A stretch of DNA of 64,000 nucleotides from Avena insularis (lineage: Eukaryota; Streptophyta; Magnoliopsida; Poales; Poaceae), in NCBI GenBank assembly GCA_023614405.1, contig CM042689.1, positions 326,282,305 to 326,346,304 on the forward strand, read 5' to 3'. The notes beneath the pieces are model-generated. The model saw nothing but the letters and a program-made list of their open reading frames with translations. It was not told the DNA's origin and ran no database searches. Shown piece after piece: positions 46,020 through 57,500 of the stretch. Each line of letters starts with the position of its first letter. The first letter of the stretch is position 1. The translations under genes were made by a program, and so were the position numbers.

Positions 46020-47060
46020 AGGCTGGCCACGCGGCGCAATACTACTGGTCGATACCGGTTCGCATGGATCGGCCTCTATGAGGCGTTGGATCTAAACAGA
46101 TCGCACGACACTGGTTGCGTACCCCTTCAGCGTTAAGTGATCTAATCGCATCCATTGGATCGTCATCTAACGGCCATCGTCACCTTGACCAAGTTCTGGC
46201 GGCGCTCGACGGCTGCGCGTAGCGGCGACGTTCGGCTAGCGGCGGCGCTGGCGCTAGAGGAAGCGAGGAAGCTAACAGAGATGCTTACCATGTTCGCAGG
46301 GTGTTGGGGAAGCTCAAGGCGGTGTTGTCTTGGCGAGGGGCGCTCAGACGTGATGGGGATTGCTCGCCGGAGCGGTTGGCGGCGTCAGGCGGCTCTGGTC
46401 GTTGTCGGGGGCGACTCTATGGTTCACTCCGAGGAAAAACGAGGACACGGTTAGACACGGCCATTCCTAGGGTTCACGCGAGTATGATATAGAGAGCTCG
46501 GGGTGGTCTGGCTTACCAGGGGGAGGTCGCCGGAGAAAGTAGCAGACGCGGCGGCGCTCAGAGTTTGTCGGAGTCGATGTTCTGGGGCGCCCGCAGGTGA
46601 ATGGGAGGTACTGACAGATGCGCCTGTGAGTGGGGATCACAGCGGTGTGATTAGGAAGGCAAGGGGCGGCGAGGTTCGGCCAGAATTTACTGGAGATGTT
46701 CGTTGGAGCAGTGGCGGTGTAAATCCGATTCAGGGCAGCCTGGTGGCTCTCGTGCAACGGTGTTTGAGGGGAAAGGAGGAAAAGGCGCAGGCGATTAAAA
46801 TGGCGTAGACGCTGGAGAGATTAATGCCCCCATTGACGCGAATTGATCGCTGCAAATCAAGACAGAAACGGCGAGGAGTAAACGGCGCGGTTTGAAGACG
46901 ATGAACAGGAAGGGTGGGGCCTTGCTGTCAGCGAGGGAGAGAGATAGGGAGAGGGTCCATCTGTCTGTGATGCTGCGGGTGAGTGTTTGAGTGAGAAAAC
47001 ATTTCGCGAGAGAGAGTGGGGTGGGCTTGCTGTTGGGCTTGTTGGGCTGGCCAGCTAGGC
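46020..47060 (-). promoter_or_regulatory. GC island in giant LTR, promoter/leader-like (copy A)
   Basis: In an otherwise AT-rich LTR, about 1 kb is GC-rich. On the reverse (sense) strand it has CAGCCCAACAAGCCCAACAG boxes, a CT-rich leader (CACTCTCTCTCGCG) and a splice-donor-like CCCCTG/GTAAGCC near 46515. Fits the transcription start region and a spliced leader, but this is inference. Counterpart at 52030-53055. Confidence 0.4.
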
Positions 47061-47818
47061 TGCGTCTGTTTCTATATTTTTTTCTTTCTGAATGCTTTTT
47101 CTTTTTCTATTTCTATTTTCTGTTTTGAAATTCAATCAATCAAATCAATCAACAAATCAAAATTCCACTAAACCTTATATTGAGTTTTGGTTCTGTTTAA
47201 CAACAACATTCCATGTCCCTAAATAATATAATATTTTTATTTTAGGGTCCATTTATAATTAAATAAAATGGACATTAGTTAATAAATCAAATGGGTTTTA
47301 ATTTATTTAATTCTCCATTTGAAATCTAAATATTTTCAAAACCAAATCAGTAGGTTTTTATTTGTAATCATAAAATACTTGGAAAACTTGTTTAAAATAA
47401 AATAACAAGTTTTAGTGTTTAATCAAAAATAGTAAAACCTTTATTTTTAATAAACTTGGATATTAAATCTTATTATTTCATTTAAATAAACCTTTACTAT
47501 TTTTACCAAATAGAAATATTTATTTCAAAGGCTTGGCCAAGTTTTAATTTGGCTATTAAAATAATCCTTATTTATATTTCTATCTTTTGCTTTTGAAAAC
47601 CAAATCTTTTTATCAAAAGATTCAAAATAGTAATTCCAAATATTTTTAACTTTGTTGTTTTTACCTTTTTAAATCCCCTTAGGATTTACTTGTTCAAAAT
47701 AGGTTTGAAGGTTTTCAATTGGGTTCAAAAAGTTTCTTCTCACCCTGAAAATCAATAAAGTTTTATTTTATTCATTTATTTTCACATAATAAGATTTGGA
47801 AAATCTTGGGATGTGATA

Positions 47819-47833
47819 GGCTACCACCCTTAA
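47819..47833 (-). other. Polypurine tract region of giant-LTR element
   Basis: Reverse strand TTTAAGGGTGGTAGCC directly upstream of the 3' LTR. A purine tract with pyrimidine interruptions, so it may be mutated. Confidence 0.6.
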
Positions 47834-47929
47834 AATAAATCTCGTCCCGAGATTTGGTAAGGCTAGGGTTACAAGTTGGCTCAAAACATCTAGGGTACTA
47901 CCACCGTTAAAATAAATCTTCCAACTAAA

Positions 47930-49010
47930 TTACATCTTGTCTAGCTTGGGATCTTGGGAATTCTTCTCTGGGCATCCGTCTGCATAGTGTACCTTGTTTC
48001 CACACTTGAAACATGTGATGAGGCCGATATCCTTCATAGGCTTGTCTATCTTGTGCTTCATATTCACTGGACAATTGCTTGCATAATGTCCTGTTTCTTT
48101 GCAATTGAAACAAGTGATAAGTTTGAGTTCTTCACGTATCTCTTGTGGACAGGTTGCAGCATAATGGCCTAGCTCTTTGCAATTGTTGCACCATACTTGG
48201 CCAATCTCTTTATACTTCTGTTTCTCTGGACATTCACTGGCATAGTGTCCCATTTCTTTACAATGATTACTTTGTATATGGCTTTTGTCCTTCTTTTTCT
48301 TGGGTTTCTCCAAAGCTAGGAGTGCATCTAGTTCATGTTGTTCATACGTTATCTTATAGGTAGGAATGTCTACATGTTTCTTGGACCTTCTATTGCTCTT
48401 TGGAAAATTCATATGCCTCTTCTTTGGTCCTTTGAATTGGGTTGTATTGCATGGAGGTATAAGTGGAGCTTTTCCTTTGTCCTCATCCTTCTTGGTAGAC
48501 TTGGATCCTTCTTGACTGTTTGCAATCATTTGTTGCACTCCACCTTGTTTCCTTTGTTCAACTATGGAATAGATGGGGCATTGGATAGGGACATGATTAT
48601 TTCCTTCACATAGGTAACAAGTAACTTGAGGTGTGGGGCATTGGCCTATTGGATGTTTCTCTTCACAGTTGGGGCATTGATCTCCATGCTCCTTGGAAGT
48701 GTGATCCTTGTCTCCACAAATATTTCAAGCTTTGTTTCCTTTTAGAATAACATCTTTGTCATCCTTGTTGTCAAAAACTCCTTTGGAAAAGTTGCTTTCC
48801 ATGTTGAGCATTTGATCTGTCACCTTATGCAACATTTGGGCTTGAGTTTCAAAATACTTGCAGGGTTGGATCTTCTCCACTGGTATTGGCTATGAACTGA
48901 GCTGTCATTTGGTTCAACTGGTTTTGGGTTGCTATGAGTTCTCTCATGTTGTCCTCTTGGTTGTTGTTGTTTTCATCAACCTTGATGTTGGAGTCTCCTG
49001 GAGTAGTCAT
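47930..49010 (-). pseudogene. Gag-like protein with multiple CCHC zinc knuckles
   Basis: About 360 codons from MTTPGDSNIKVDENNNN (ATG 49008-49010) to the stop at 47930. The N-terminal helical part is ELIATQNQLNQMTAQF and MLHKVTDQMLNMES, as at the start of gypsy gag. The capsid core is missing. Then come about seven knuckle motifs: a degenerate one (CGDKDHTSKEH) with a stop in place of an expected cysteine near 48722, CPNCEEKHPIGQC (one residue short), CYLCEGNNHVPIQC, one that has lost its first Cys (NHCKEMGHYASEC), CNNCKELGHYAATC, CFNCKETGHYASNC and CFKCGNKVHYADGC. A Lys-rich linker (KPKKKKDK) sits between. One frameshift near 48855 and one stop break the frame; the last 202 codons are open. 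Such proteins bind nucleic acid; a role in packaging is inference. Confidence 0.75.
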
Positions 49011-49675
49011 CTGTTTGGATTGGATGGAGATTAGAATAGGCAAAATATTTCTAAGGGAATGATTCTAACCACACACATCACAATTCACACAAGCAATGTG
49101 CAAGCAATCACAAACAAACATTTCACTCAAACAACAAAGTTCAAGCATATCTTTAGGCAACAAAATATTTTTGTTACACCACATAAGTTGGTGTGTTTGA
49201 CTTAAACTAAATATGGTGGTCCATCTATATGGTTCACTTGAGATCTTTCCATCCTTCTTGGTTGATTCTTCTTGCATGAGATCATGGTTTCCTTGGAAAA
49301 TCTCTTGGTCACAAAACTTCAAAGGTGATGATGGTTCCTTCTAAGTGGTGTTTCTTTAGTCTCCAATTCTTGAGTAACATTTCTTGTCTCACTCGTAGTC
49401 CTTAGTGATATCCAAGATTGAAGTCCTTGGTGAAAATGCTGAAGATGTTGAAGTCATTAGAGTTGAAGAAGTCTTTTGCACATGACAAAGTCTTTGGCCA
49501 TGGGGTAGGTTTTGTTCATCAATTTTTGAATAGAAGAGATGTAGAATCAAAATCAAAATGATTGAGGAAAGAGTTTACAAGATTGTTTGTAAGTAAGTTT
49601 TGGAACAAATACAACTCTTATTTTTCTAGGGGTTTTGTCCAATCCTAGGTTTACAAATCCTACAGGCAACACAAT
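49011..49675 (-). other. Leader of giant-LTR element
   Basis: Non-coding stretch between PBS and the gag-like start. Short frames only; the 85-codon frame at 49065-49322 has no recognisable feature. Confidence 0.6.
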
Positions 49676-49687
49676 GCTCTGATACCA
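49676..49687 (-). other. Primer binding site, tRNA-iMet type (giant-LTR element)
   Basis: Reverse strand TGGTATCAGAGC, three bases from the 5' LTR end at 49691. Confidence 0.92.
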
Positions 49688-50180
49688 TCTTGTGAGGTTC
49701 CCAACCTTTAATAAGGTAGAGATCCCTGTGTTTACAATGCTAGTCCCTGGATCAATAGCTAGCATCCACAGTTAAGATGTAATATCAAGAAACAAAGGTC
49801 ATAATATAACTTTATAACCAGGAATAACATAATTTTATTACATCTTACATAGCTCTTTTGGCTATTATATTACATTGCAGCAGAAATCTATAAGCATGGG
49901 GTCCTTCATCTTCAAAGTGCCACAGGCAGACATGTTGGTTGTAGACTTGTAATCCTAATCAATCAACTTCACTAATATCAAACAAACCTGCAACATGACA
50001 AGTTACAGCCACATGGGTCAATACATTTGAATTGTATTGGCAAGTTTCACTACTATGTAGAATATAAGTGGATCCTACCAATACATGCATATTTGGCTAA
50101 GTAGGGTTTTAGGCTATTTTGCAGAAAGCAATAAGTTATCCTATCTTTCAAATAAGTTTGATCTTTGATCAAGTCTTTGT

Positions 50181-50427
50181 GAACTCCTTGGTAAAGCCCC
50201 AAGTGTTTCAAGTTTTTATCAAAATTCTTCTTGAGCATCTTGGTAAAGCCCCAAGTGTTTCAATTTTTTATCAAAATTCTTCTTGAGCTCCTTGGTAAAG
50301 CCCCAAGTGCTTCAAGTCTTTGTCAAAATCTTCTTGAGCTCCTTGGTAAAGCCCCAAGTGCTTCAAGTCTTTGTCAAAATCTTCTTGAGCTCCTTGGTAT
50401 GCCCCAAGTGCTACAAGTCTTTAGTTG
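50181..50427. repeat. 51-52 bp tandem subrepeat in giant LTR (copy B)
   Basis: Same five-unit array as 44166-44412 with the same unit lengths; only a few substitutions differ, so the array predates the insertion. Confidence 0.9.
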
Positions 50428-52029
50428 TCACCTTAAAGTTTTTCTTTTAGAAATTGGAATGTCGAGATTTCCCATAGCTTCAAGCTTTAGTTGCTCAGTA
50501 TTGTCCATAACCGGGGACACGGCTAAGTACTTAGAATTTTATCTTCTGCAGAAGTTGTACACGTTACCCACATGACACAATCTCATCTTGTTGCCACCAG
50601 TGGCCGCTGGATGAGTACTCACCAAGATGGAGTACTGGCAGATTGAGAATGTGACGAAGTCTTTCCATAGGGTCCCAATACAATGCTACCTGACTTCAGA
50701 CACCAATGTAGGGTTCCTAGTTCCCTCATTTCCAGTAAACCTGAAGACCAATGCATGGGTCTTCCCAATGTAGTTGACTAAGCCAGAGCCATAATAGCAT
50801 GTGGCTGTACACGAAAGCCACTGTTGGAGAAACATGTTCAATCTCTAAGTCCCTGGGTGGTTTTCTTTTGGTGCACAACACAAAGAGATTGCCATAGACA
50901 TGGTTCCTTTTGTTGCCACCTTGTCCAAAACTTGAGTATCCTTGCCCACCCAGGTGGTTCATTGAGTACTTGTTTTATTATATAAGTCATAAGTCTTTTC
51001 TCAACTTCATAAAATCTCAACATGTGTCTCTTTAAAAATGTATAGCATGGCTAAGCATTTTACAACTACAGTGTTTTCACTAAGGAATATATAGGGGTTT
51101 CCTATTAGGATTTAGCATAGCATATAGTATAGAAAACATTTTCATGCATGTTTCAAAATCCACTAAGTATAATGAAAATAGTAGGACTTTAGATGATAGT
51201 GTCACTTGCCTTTTTGGGTAGGGAATGTAGGTTCACTCCTTTATCTTGCTAATATCACACTCTTCTAATCTTCACTACAAATCAATCAAGCAAACATAGG
51301 TTCAACTAGCATTCCAACCAATATTCAAACAATTTTAACACACATAAAATAATGGAAACAAAGTCATGCATGCAAGCATGCAAAAGTTAGTTTTATTTGC
51401 CAAGGTGGTTTCTACTAGGCTCTAAACATTGTAAGGTTCAAATGGTCATTTTCTAAAGTGGCAAAGTCATTTGCAAAAAGGTTTTATCCATAAACCATTA
51501 TTAAATCCAACCATTATTTTATGTGGTGGAAAATGTTTTTAGCAAAGCAACAATTTTATATTGTTCACCAAATAAGTGGTTAATTCACCAAACTTGGTGT
51601 TTAGGATTAGTAGGTTTGATTCAAATCATTTTTCCCAAAGTTTTTACTCCAAAATCATTTTCATAACAAAACTAATGTTTTTACTTGACTAGAAAAGAGC
51701 TAAATCAAGTTTTCAATCCTAATCTTCACCAAATACACTTATGAATCCATAAGTTGGTTCCTAGGGTTAGTAGGTTCTCAACAAACTAATTTGCAAAGAT
51801 TTCAACCCTAAAATCATTTTGGAATAATTTTTATAACCTAAACAAGCATACAAATGTTTCTGCAAAAACAAACAATTTCCCAGAAGCAAATCACTAAACA
51901 ATTTGCATGGTTGGCTAGGGCTTGTTCCACTGATTCCATTGATATAAAGTTTGTAATTTTTGGACGTGTGGATCAAAAGTTATAAGGTTTTCAAATTTGC
52001 AAACAAATCAGATTCTAAATCTGTTTTAA

Positions 52030-53055
52030 ATCAAAGGCTGGCCACGCGTCGCAATACTACTGGTCGATACCGGTTCGCACGGATCGGCCTCTGTGAGGCG
52101 TTGGATCTAAACAGATCGCACGGCACTGGTTGCGTACCCCTTCAGCGTTAAGTGATCTAATCGCATCCATTGGATCGTCATCTAACGGCCATCGTCACCT
52201 TGACCAAGTTCTGGCGGCGCTCGACGGTTGCGCGCGGCGGCGACGTTCGGCTAGCGGCGGCGCTGGCGCTAGAGGAAGCGAGGAAGCTAACGGAGATGCT
52301 TACCGTGTTCCAAGGGTGCTGGGGAAGCTCAAGGTGGTGCTGTCTTGGCGAGGGGCGCTCAGACGTGACGGGGATTGCTCGCCGGAGCGGTTGGCGGCGT
52401 CAGGCGGCTCTGGTCGTTGTCGGGGGCGACTCTGTGGTTCACTCCGAGGCAAAACGAGGACACGGTTAGACGCGGGCATTCCTGGGGTTCACGCGAGTAT
52501 GATAGAGAGAGCTCGAGATGGTCTGGCTTACCAGGGGGAGGTCACCGGAGAAAGTAGCGATGAGCGGCGCCGAGAGTTTGTCGGTCGATGTTCGGGCGCC
52601 GCAGTGAATGGGAGAATCTTGGCAGATCGCCTGAGTGGGGATCATGGCAGTGTGCTTAGGAAGGCAAGGGGCAGCGAGGTTCGGCTGGAATTTACTGGAG
52701 ATGTTCGTCGGAGCAGTGGCGGTGTAAATCTGATTCAGGGCAGCCTGGTGGCTCTCGTGCAACGGTGTTTGAGGGGAAAGGAGGAGAAGGCGCAGGCAAT
52801 TAAAATGGCGTAGACGCTGGAGAGATTAATGCCCCCGTTGACGCGAATTGATCGCTGCAAATCAAGACGAAGCGAGGAGTAAGCGCGGTTTGAAGGCGAT
52901 GAAACGGAAGGTGGGGCCTTGCTCGCCGAGAGAGAGATAGGAGAGGGTCCATCATGCGTGATCTTTGCGGGTGAGTGTTTGAGTGAGAAAATGTTTCGCG
53001 CGAGAGAGTGGGGTGGGCTTGCTATTGGGCTTGTTGGGCTGGCTGGCTGGGCTGC
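52030..53055 (-). promoter_or_regulatory. GC island in giant LTR, promoter/leader-like (copy B)
   Basis: Counterpart of 46020-47060. In the 5' LTR this copy would drive the element. Donor-like CCCCTG/GTAAGCC on the reverse strand near 52530 is conserved. The + strand 227-codon frame at 52130-52813 is not open in the other LTR, so it is not a gene. Confidence 0.4.
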
Positions 53056-53816
53056 GTCTGTTTCTATATTTTTTTCCTTCTGAATGCTTTTTCTTTTTCT
53101 ATTTCTATTTTCTGTTTTGAAATTCAATCAATCAAATCAATCAACAAATCAAATCAAAATTCCTCTAAACCTTATATTGAGTTTTGGTTCTGTTTAACAA
53201 CAACATTCCATGTCCCTAAATATTATAATATTTTTATTTTAGGGTCCATTTATAATTAAATAAAATGGACATTAGTTAATAAATCAAATGGGTTTTAATT
53301 TATTTAATTCTCCATTTGAAATCTAAATATTTTCAAAACCAAATCAGTAGGTTTTTATTTGTAATCATAAAATACTTGGAAAACTTGTTTAAAATAAAAT
53401 AACAAGTTTTAGTGTTTAATCAAAAATAGTAAAACCTTTATTTTTAATAAACTTGGATATTAAATCCTTATTATTTCATTTAAATAAACCTTTACTATTT
53501 TTATCAAATAGAAATATTTATTTCAAAGGCTTGGACAAGTTTTAATTTGGCTATTAAAATAATCCTTATTTATATTTCTATCTTTTGCTTTTGAAAACCA
53601 AATCTTTTTATCAAAAGATTCAAAATAGTAATTCCAAATATTTTTAACTTTGTTGTTTTTACCTTTTTAAATCCCCTTAGGATTTACTTGTTCAAAATAG
53701 GTTTGAAGGTTTTCAATTGGGTTCAAAAAGTTTCTTCTCACCCTAAAAATCAATAAAGTTTTATTTTATTCATTTATTTTCACATAACAAGATTTGGAAA
53801 ATCTTGGGATGTGACA

Positions 53817-54498
53817 TTTACTTATCCGAGGTTTTGATCGTCGGTATCTCTGCATACCTAGTTCAACCTCGTTACCGATAAGTACTCTTTTCTCGTTCCC
53901 GTGATATGTGATCCCTTGTGAGCCAGTCACATGCTTGCAAGCTAATTGGATGACATTCCACCGAGAGGGCCTAGAGTATATTTATCCGTCATATGGATGG
54001 ACAAATCTCACTCTTGATCCATGTGTCTCAACCCATACTTTCCGAACACTCAATGCCACCTTTATAGCCACCCAGTTACGGTGTGGTGTTTGATATCATC
54101 AAAGCATCCTTCCGGTGATGGTGATTAACATGATCTCATGATCGAAGGAATTAGGTTACTATGTATCAGAAAGCTTATAGCAAACGAACTATTGAATTGA
54201 CTTGATCTTTATGCTACGCTTATCTATAGGAGTATGTCCATCATACCATTCTCCTAATGATATGATCTTGTTGTTGATAACATCTCAATGTTCATGATCG
54301 AGAAACCACGATCATCTATTAACCAACAAGCTAGTATTATAAACAGGCTTTACCAGGGACTCTAATTTAGTTTACAAATCACACAAGTATTAATGTTTCT
54401 GGTTAATACTGTTATAGCATGAATGCAAACATTTATCATAAACACAAAGATAGAATAATAACCACTTTTATTATTGCCTCTAGGTCATATCTCCAATA
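53817..54498 (-). repeat. 3' LTR of Copia element 2, U3-side portion
   Basis: Begins with the right TSD copy tttac (53817-53821) and matches 60841-61516. The outer end on the reverse strand is TATTGGAGATATGACC (ancestral TGTTGG). Confidence 0.93.
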
Positions 54499-54515
54499 GT
54501 CTCCCACTTGCACTA
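54499..54515 (-). other. Polypurine tract of Copia element 2
   Basis: Reverse strand CTAGTGCAAGTGGGAGAC next to the LTR, the standard Angela/BARE purine tract. Confidence 0.85.
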
Positions 54516-54532
54516 GAGTCAACTAATCTAGA

Positions 54533-57500
54533 TTACATGGTAATATACCGAACACCCATGGTGGTTTGGTGCTGGTCATGTTTTGCCCTCGGGAGAGGTT
54601 TAGTTAATGAATCCGCCACATTCAGATCTGTGTGTATTTTGCAAATATTTATGTCACCATCTTGGACATGCTCTCGAATAGCGTGAAAACGTAGCTTGAT
54701 ATGCTTCAGCTTCTTGTGTGACCTTGGTTCTTGCGCATTGGCTATGGTGCCCATGTTATCACAATAGATAGACATTGGGTCCAGCGCACTTGGAACCACA
54801 CCGAGCTCTGTAATGAACTCCTTCATCCATATCGCCTCTTGTGAAGCCTCTGAAGCAGCTATGTATTCCGATTCAGTTGAAGATCTCGCCACAACGCTTT
54901 GTTTTGCACTCCTCCAGCTAACTGCTGCACCATTCAAAGTAAATACGTATCCAAATTGTGATTTAGAATCATCCGGATCGGTGTTCTAACTAGCATCGGT
55001 GTAACCATTAAAAACGAGTTGTTCATCACCTCCATAAGAAAGAACCATATCCTTAGTTCTTCTCAAGTACTTAAGGATGTTTTTGACCGCTGTCCAATGA
55101 TACACTCCTGGATCACTTTGATATCTGCTAGTCAAACTAATAGCATATGCAATGTCGGGTCTAGTACATAGCATGGCATACATAAGAGATCCTATGGCTG
55201 GGGCATAGGGAGTCTTACTCATCCTTTCTCTATCTTACTGTTGCGGGGACTTTGAGTTTTACTCAAGGTCGATTGAGCAACAGGCAAGAACCCTTTCTTG
55301 CTATCTTCCATTCCAAACCTCTTTAGAACTTTGTCCAAATATGTACTCTGTGACAATAATATTAGGCGTCTCGATCTATCTCTATAAATCTTTATGCCTA
55401 ATATGTAAGCTGCTTCGCCAAGATCTTTCATTGAAAAACTATTATTCAAATAATCCTTGACACTATTAAGAAGGTCTACATCATTCCCAATCAACAATAT
55501 GTCATCTACATATAGTATTAAGAATGCTATAGAGCTCCCACTCACTTTCTTGTAAATACAAGCTTCTCCATAAGTTTGTATAAAACCAAAGCTTTTGATC
55601 ACCTTATCAAAACGTTGATTCCCACTCCGGGATGCTTGCTTCAATCCATAAATGGACCGTTGAAGTTTGCATACCTTGTTAGCATCTTTAGGATCGACAA
55701 AACCTTTGGGTTGTACCATATACAACTCTTCATCAATGTCTCCATTGAGGAACGCCGTTTTGACATCCATCTACCATATCTCATAATCATAATATGCAGC
55801 GATTGCTAACATAATCCTAACAGACTTTAGCTTCGCTACTGGTGAGAATGTCTCATCATAGTCAACTCCTTGAATTTGTTGAAACCCTTTTGCGACAAGT
55901 CGAGCTTTATAGACGGTAACATTACCATCAACATCTGTTTTCTTTTTGAAAATCCATTTGTTCTCGACAGCATTCCGGCCATCCGGTAAGTCCACCAAAG
56001 TACATACTTGCTTCATGCCATTTATTGGAATCTGGGCTCATCAATGCTTCCTCATATGTTGCAGCGTCATCGGTGTTGTCCACCAACATGACATTCATAA
56101 CGGGATCATACCAATCAGGAGTGGTACGATTTCTTGTTGACCTGCAAGGCTCTGTAGTTACTTCAACCGAAGTTTCATGATCGACATAATTAGCTTCCTC
56201 TCTTATTGGTGTAGGCACCACATGAACTACTTCCGGTGCTGCGCTACTCTCAAGATCGAGAGAAGGTTCAATAACCTCCTCAAGTTCTACTTTCCTTCCA
56301 GTCACTTCTTTCGAGAGAAACTCCTTCTCTAGAAAGAATCCATTCTTGGCAACAAAGATTTTGCCCTCGGATCTATGATAGAAGGTATACCCAATAGTTT
56401 CCTTCGGGTATCCTATGAAGACGCATTTTTCCACTTTGGGTACAAGCTTGTCGGGCTGTAACTTCTTTACATAAGCTTCGCAACCCCAAACTTTAAGAAA
56501 CGACAATTTAGGTTTCTTCCCAAACCATAATTCATACGGTGTCGTTTCAACGGATTTAGATGGTGCCCTATTTAAAGTGAATGCGGCTGTTTCTAATGCA
56601 TAACCCCAAAATGATAGCGGTAAATCTGTAAGTGGCATCATAGAACGAACCATATCTAAGAGAGTTCGATTATGACGTTCGGACACACCATTACGTTGCG
56701 GTGTTCCCGGTGGTGTCAATTGAGAAAGTATTCTGCATTTCTTCAAATGCTCGCCAAACCCATAACTTAGATATTCACCTCCACGATCAGATCATAGAAA
56801 TTTAATCTTCTTGTTACATTGATTCTCTACCTCACTTTGAAATTCCTTAAACTTCTCGAAAGTTTCGGACTTATGTTTCATGAAATAGATATACCCATAT
56901 CTACTCAAGTCATCCGTGAAGGTAAGAACATAGCGATAACCACCGCGTGATGCTATACTCATTAGACCACACACATCGGTATGTATGATTTCCAACAAGT
57001 CCGTAGCTCGCTCCATCATACCAAAAAATAGAGTCTTAGTCATTTTACCCATCAGACATGCTTCACATCTTTCAAGTGATTCGAAATCAAGTGATTCAAG
57101 AAGTCCATCGGAATGGAGTTTCTTCATACGTTTCACTCCAATATGACCAAGAGGACAGTGCCACATATAGGTCGAGTTATCACTCAATTTCAAATGTTTA
57201 GCTTCAATGTTATTAATGTGTGTATTACTATAATCGAGATTCAATAAGAATAGACCATCTATCAAAGGTGCATGTGTATAAAACATATTACTCATATAAA
57301 TCGAACAACCATTATTCTCAGATTTAAACAAGTAACCGTATCGCAATAAACATGATCCGGATATAATGTTCATGCTCAACGCAGGCACCAAATAACAATT
57401 ATTTAAGTATAAAACTAATCCCGATGGTAGATGAAGAGGTAGCGTGCCGACCGCGATCACATCAACCTTTGATCCATTTCCAACGCGCATCATCACCTCG

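Larger units (their letters stand above)
43676..47818 (-). repeat. 3' LTR of giant-LTR element
   Basis: 4143 bp, ends tgtgaggttccc and gatgtgata (CA mutated to TA on the right). It contains a 51-52 bp tandem subrepeat (44166-44412), a GC-rich island (about 46020-47060) and AT-rich flanks. ORFs such as 46155-46454 + recur in the other LTR in shifted frames and are not called. Confidence 0.94.
43676..53816 (-). mobile_element. Non-autonomous giant-LTR element (LARD-like) with gag-like ORF
   Basis: 10141 bp element on the - strand: LTRs of 4143 bp (43676-47818) and 4126 bp (49691-53816) enclose only 1872 bp, with a tRNA-iMet PBS and a purine tract. It lacks protease, RT, RNase H and integrase. 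The internal region encodes a gag-like zinc-knuckle protein. Proportions recall large retrotransposon derivatives (LARDs) of Triticeae, which normally lack coding; here part of gag survives. Reverse-strand LTR start TGTCACATCCC and the RDEI-like CTCGGGACGAGATT just before the PPT suggest descent from a Tekay-like gypsy element. The first 185 bases of the two LTRs differ at one position, so it is the youngest insertion in the window. Confidence 0.92.
49691..53816 (-). repeat. 5' LTR of giant-LTR element
   Basis: 4126 bp, from tgtgaggttccc to gatgtgaca on the + strand. Near-identical to 43676-47818 in the AT-rich parts; small indels cluster in the GC island (52510-52990). Carries the second copy of the 51-52 bp subrepeat (50181-50427). 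Confidence 0.95.

Noticed and set aside
47930..48538. Host CCHC zinc-finger gene
   Set aside because: It lies between PBS and PPT of a complete retroelement with its own LTRs and TSD, so it is element-encoded.
52130..52813. 227-codon + strand ORF in the giant LTR
   Set aside because: Antisense to the element and broken in the partner LTR (46155-46808) by indels.
43676..53816. 6 kb segmental duplication of host DNA (43.7-47.8 and 49.7-53.8 kb)
   Set aside because: The copies end in TG/TA-CA, flank a PBS and PPT, and the whole is bounded by the tttac duplication: they are LTRs.
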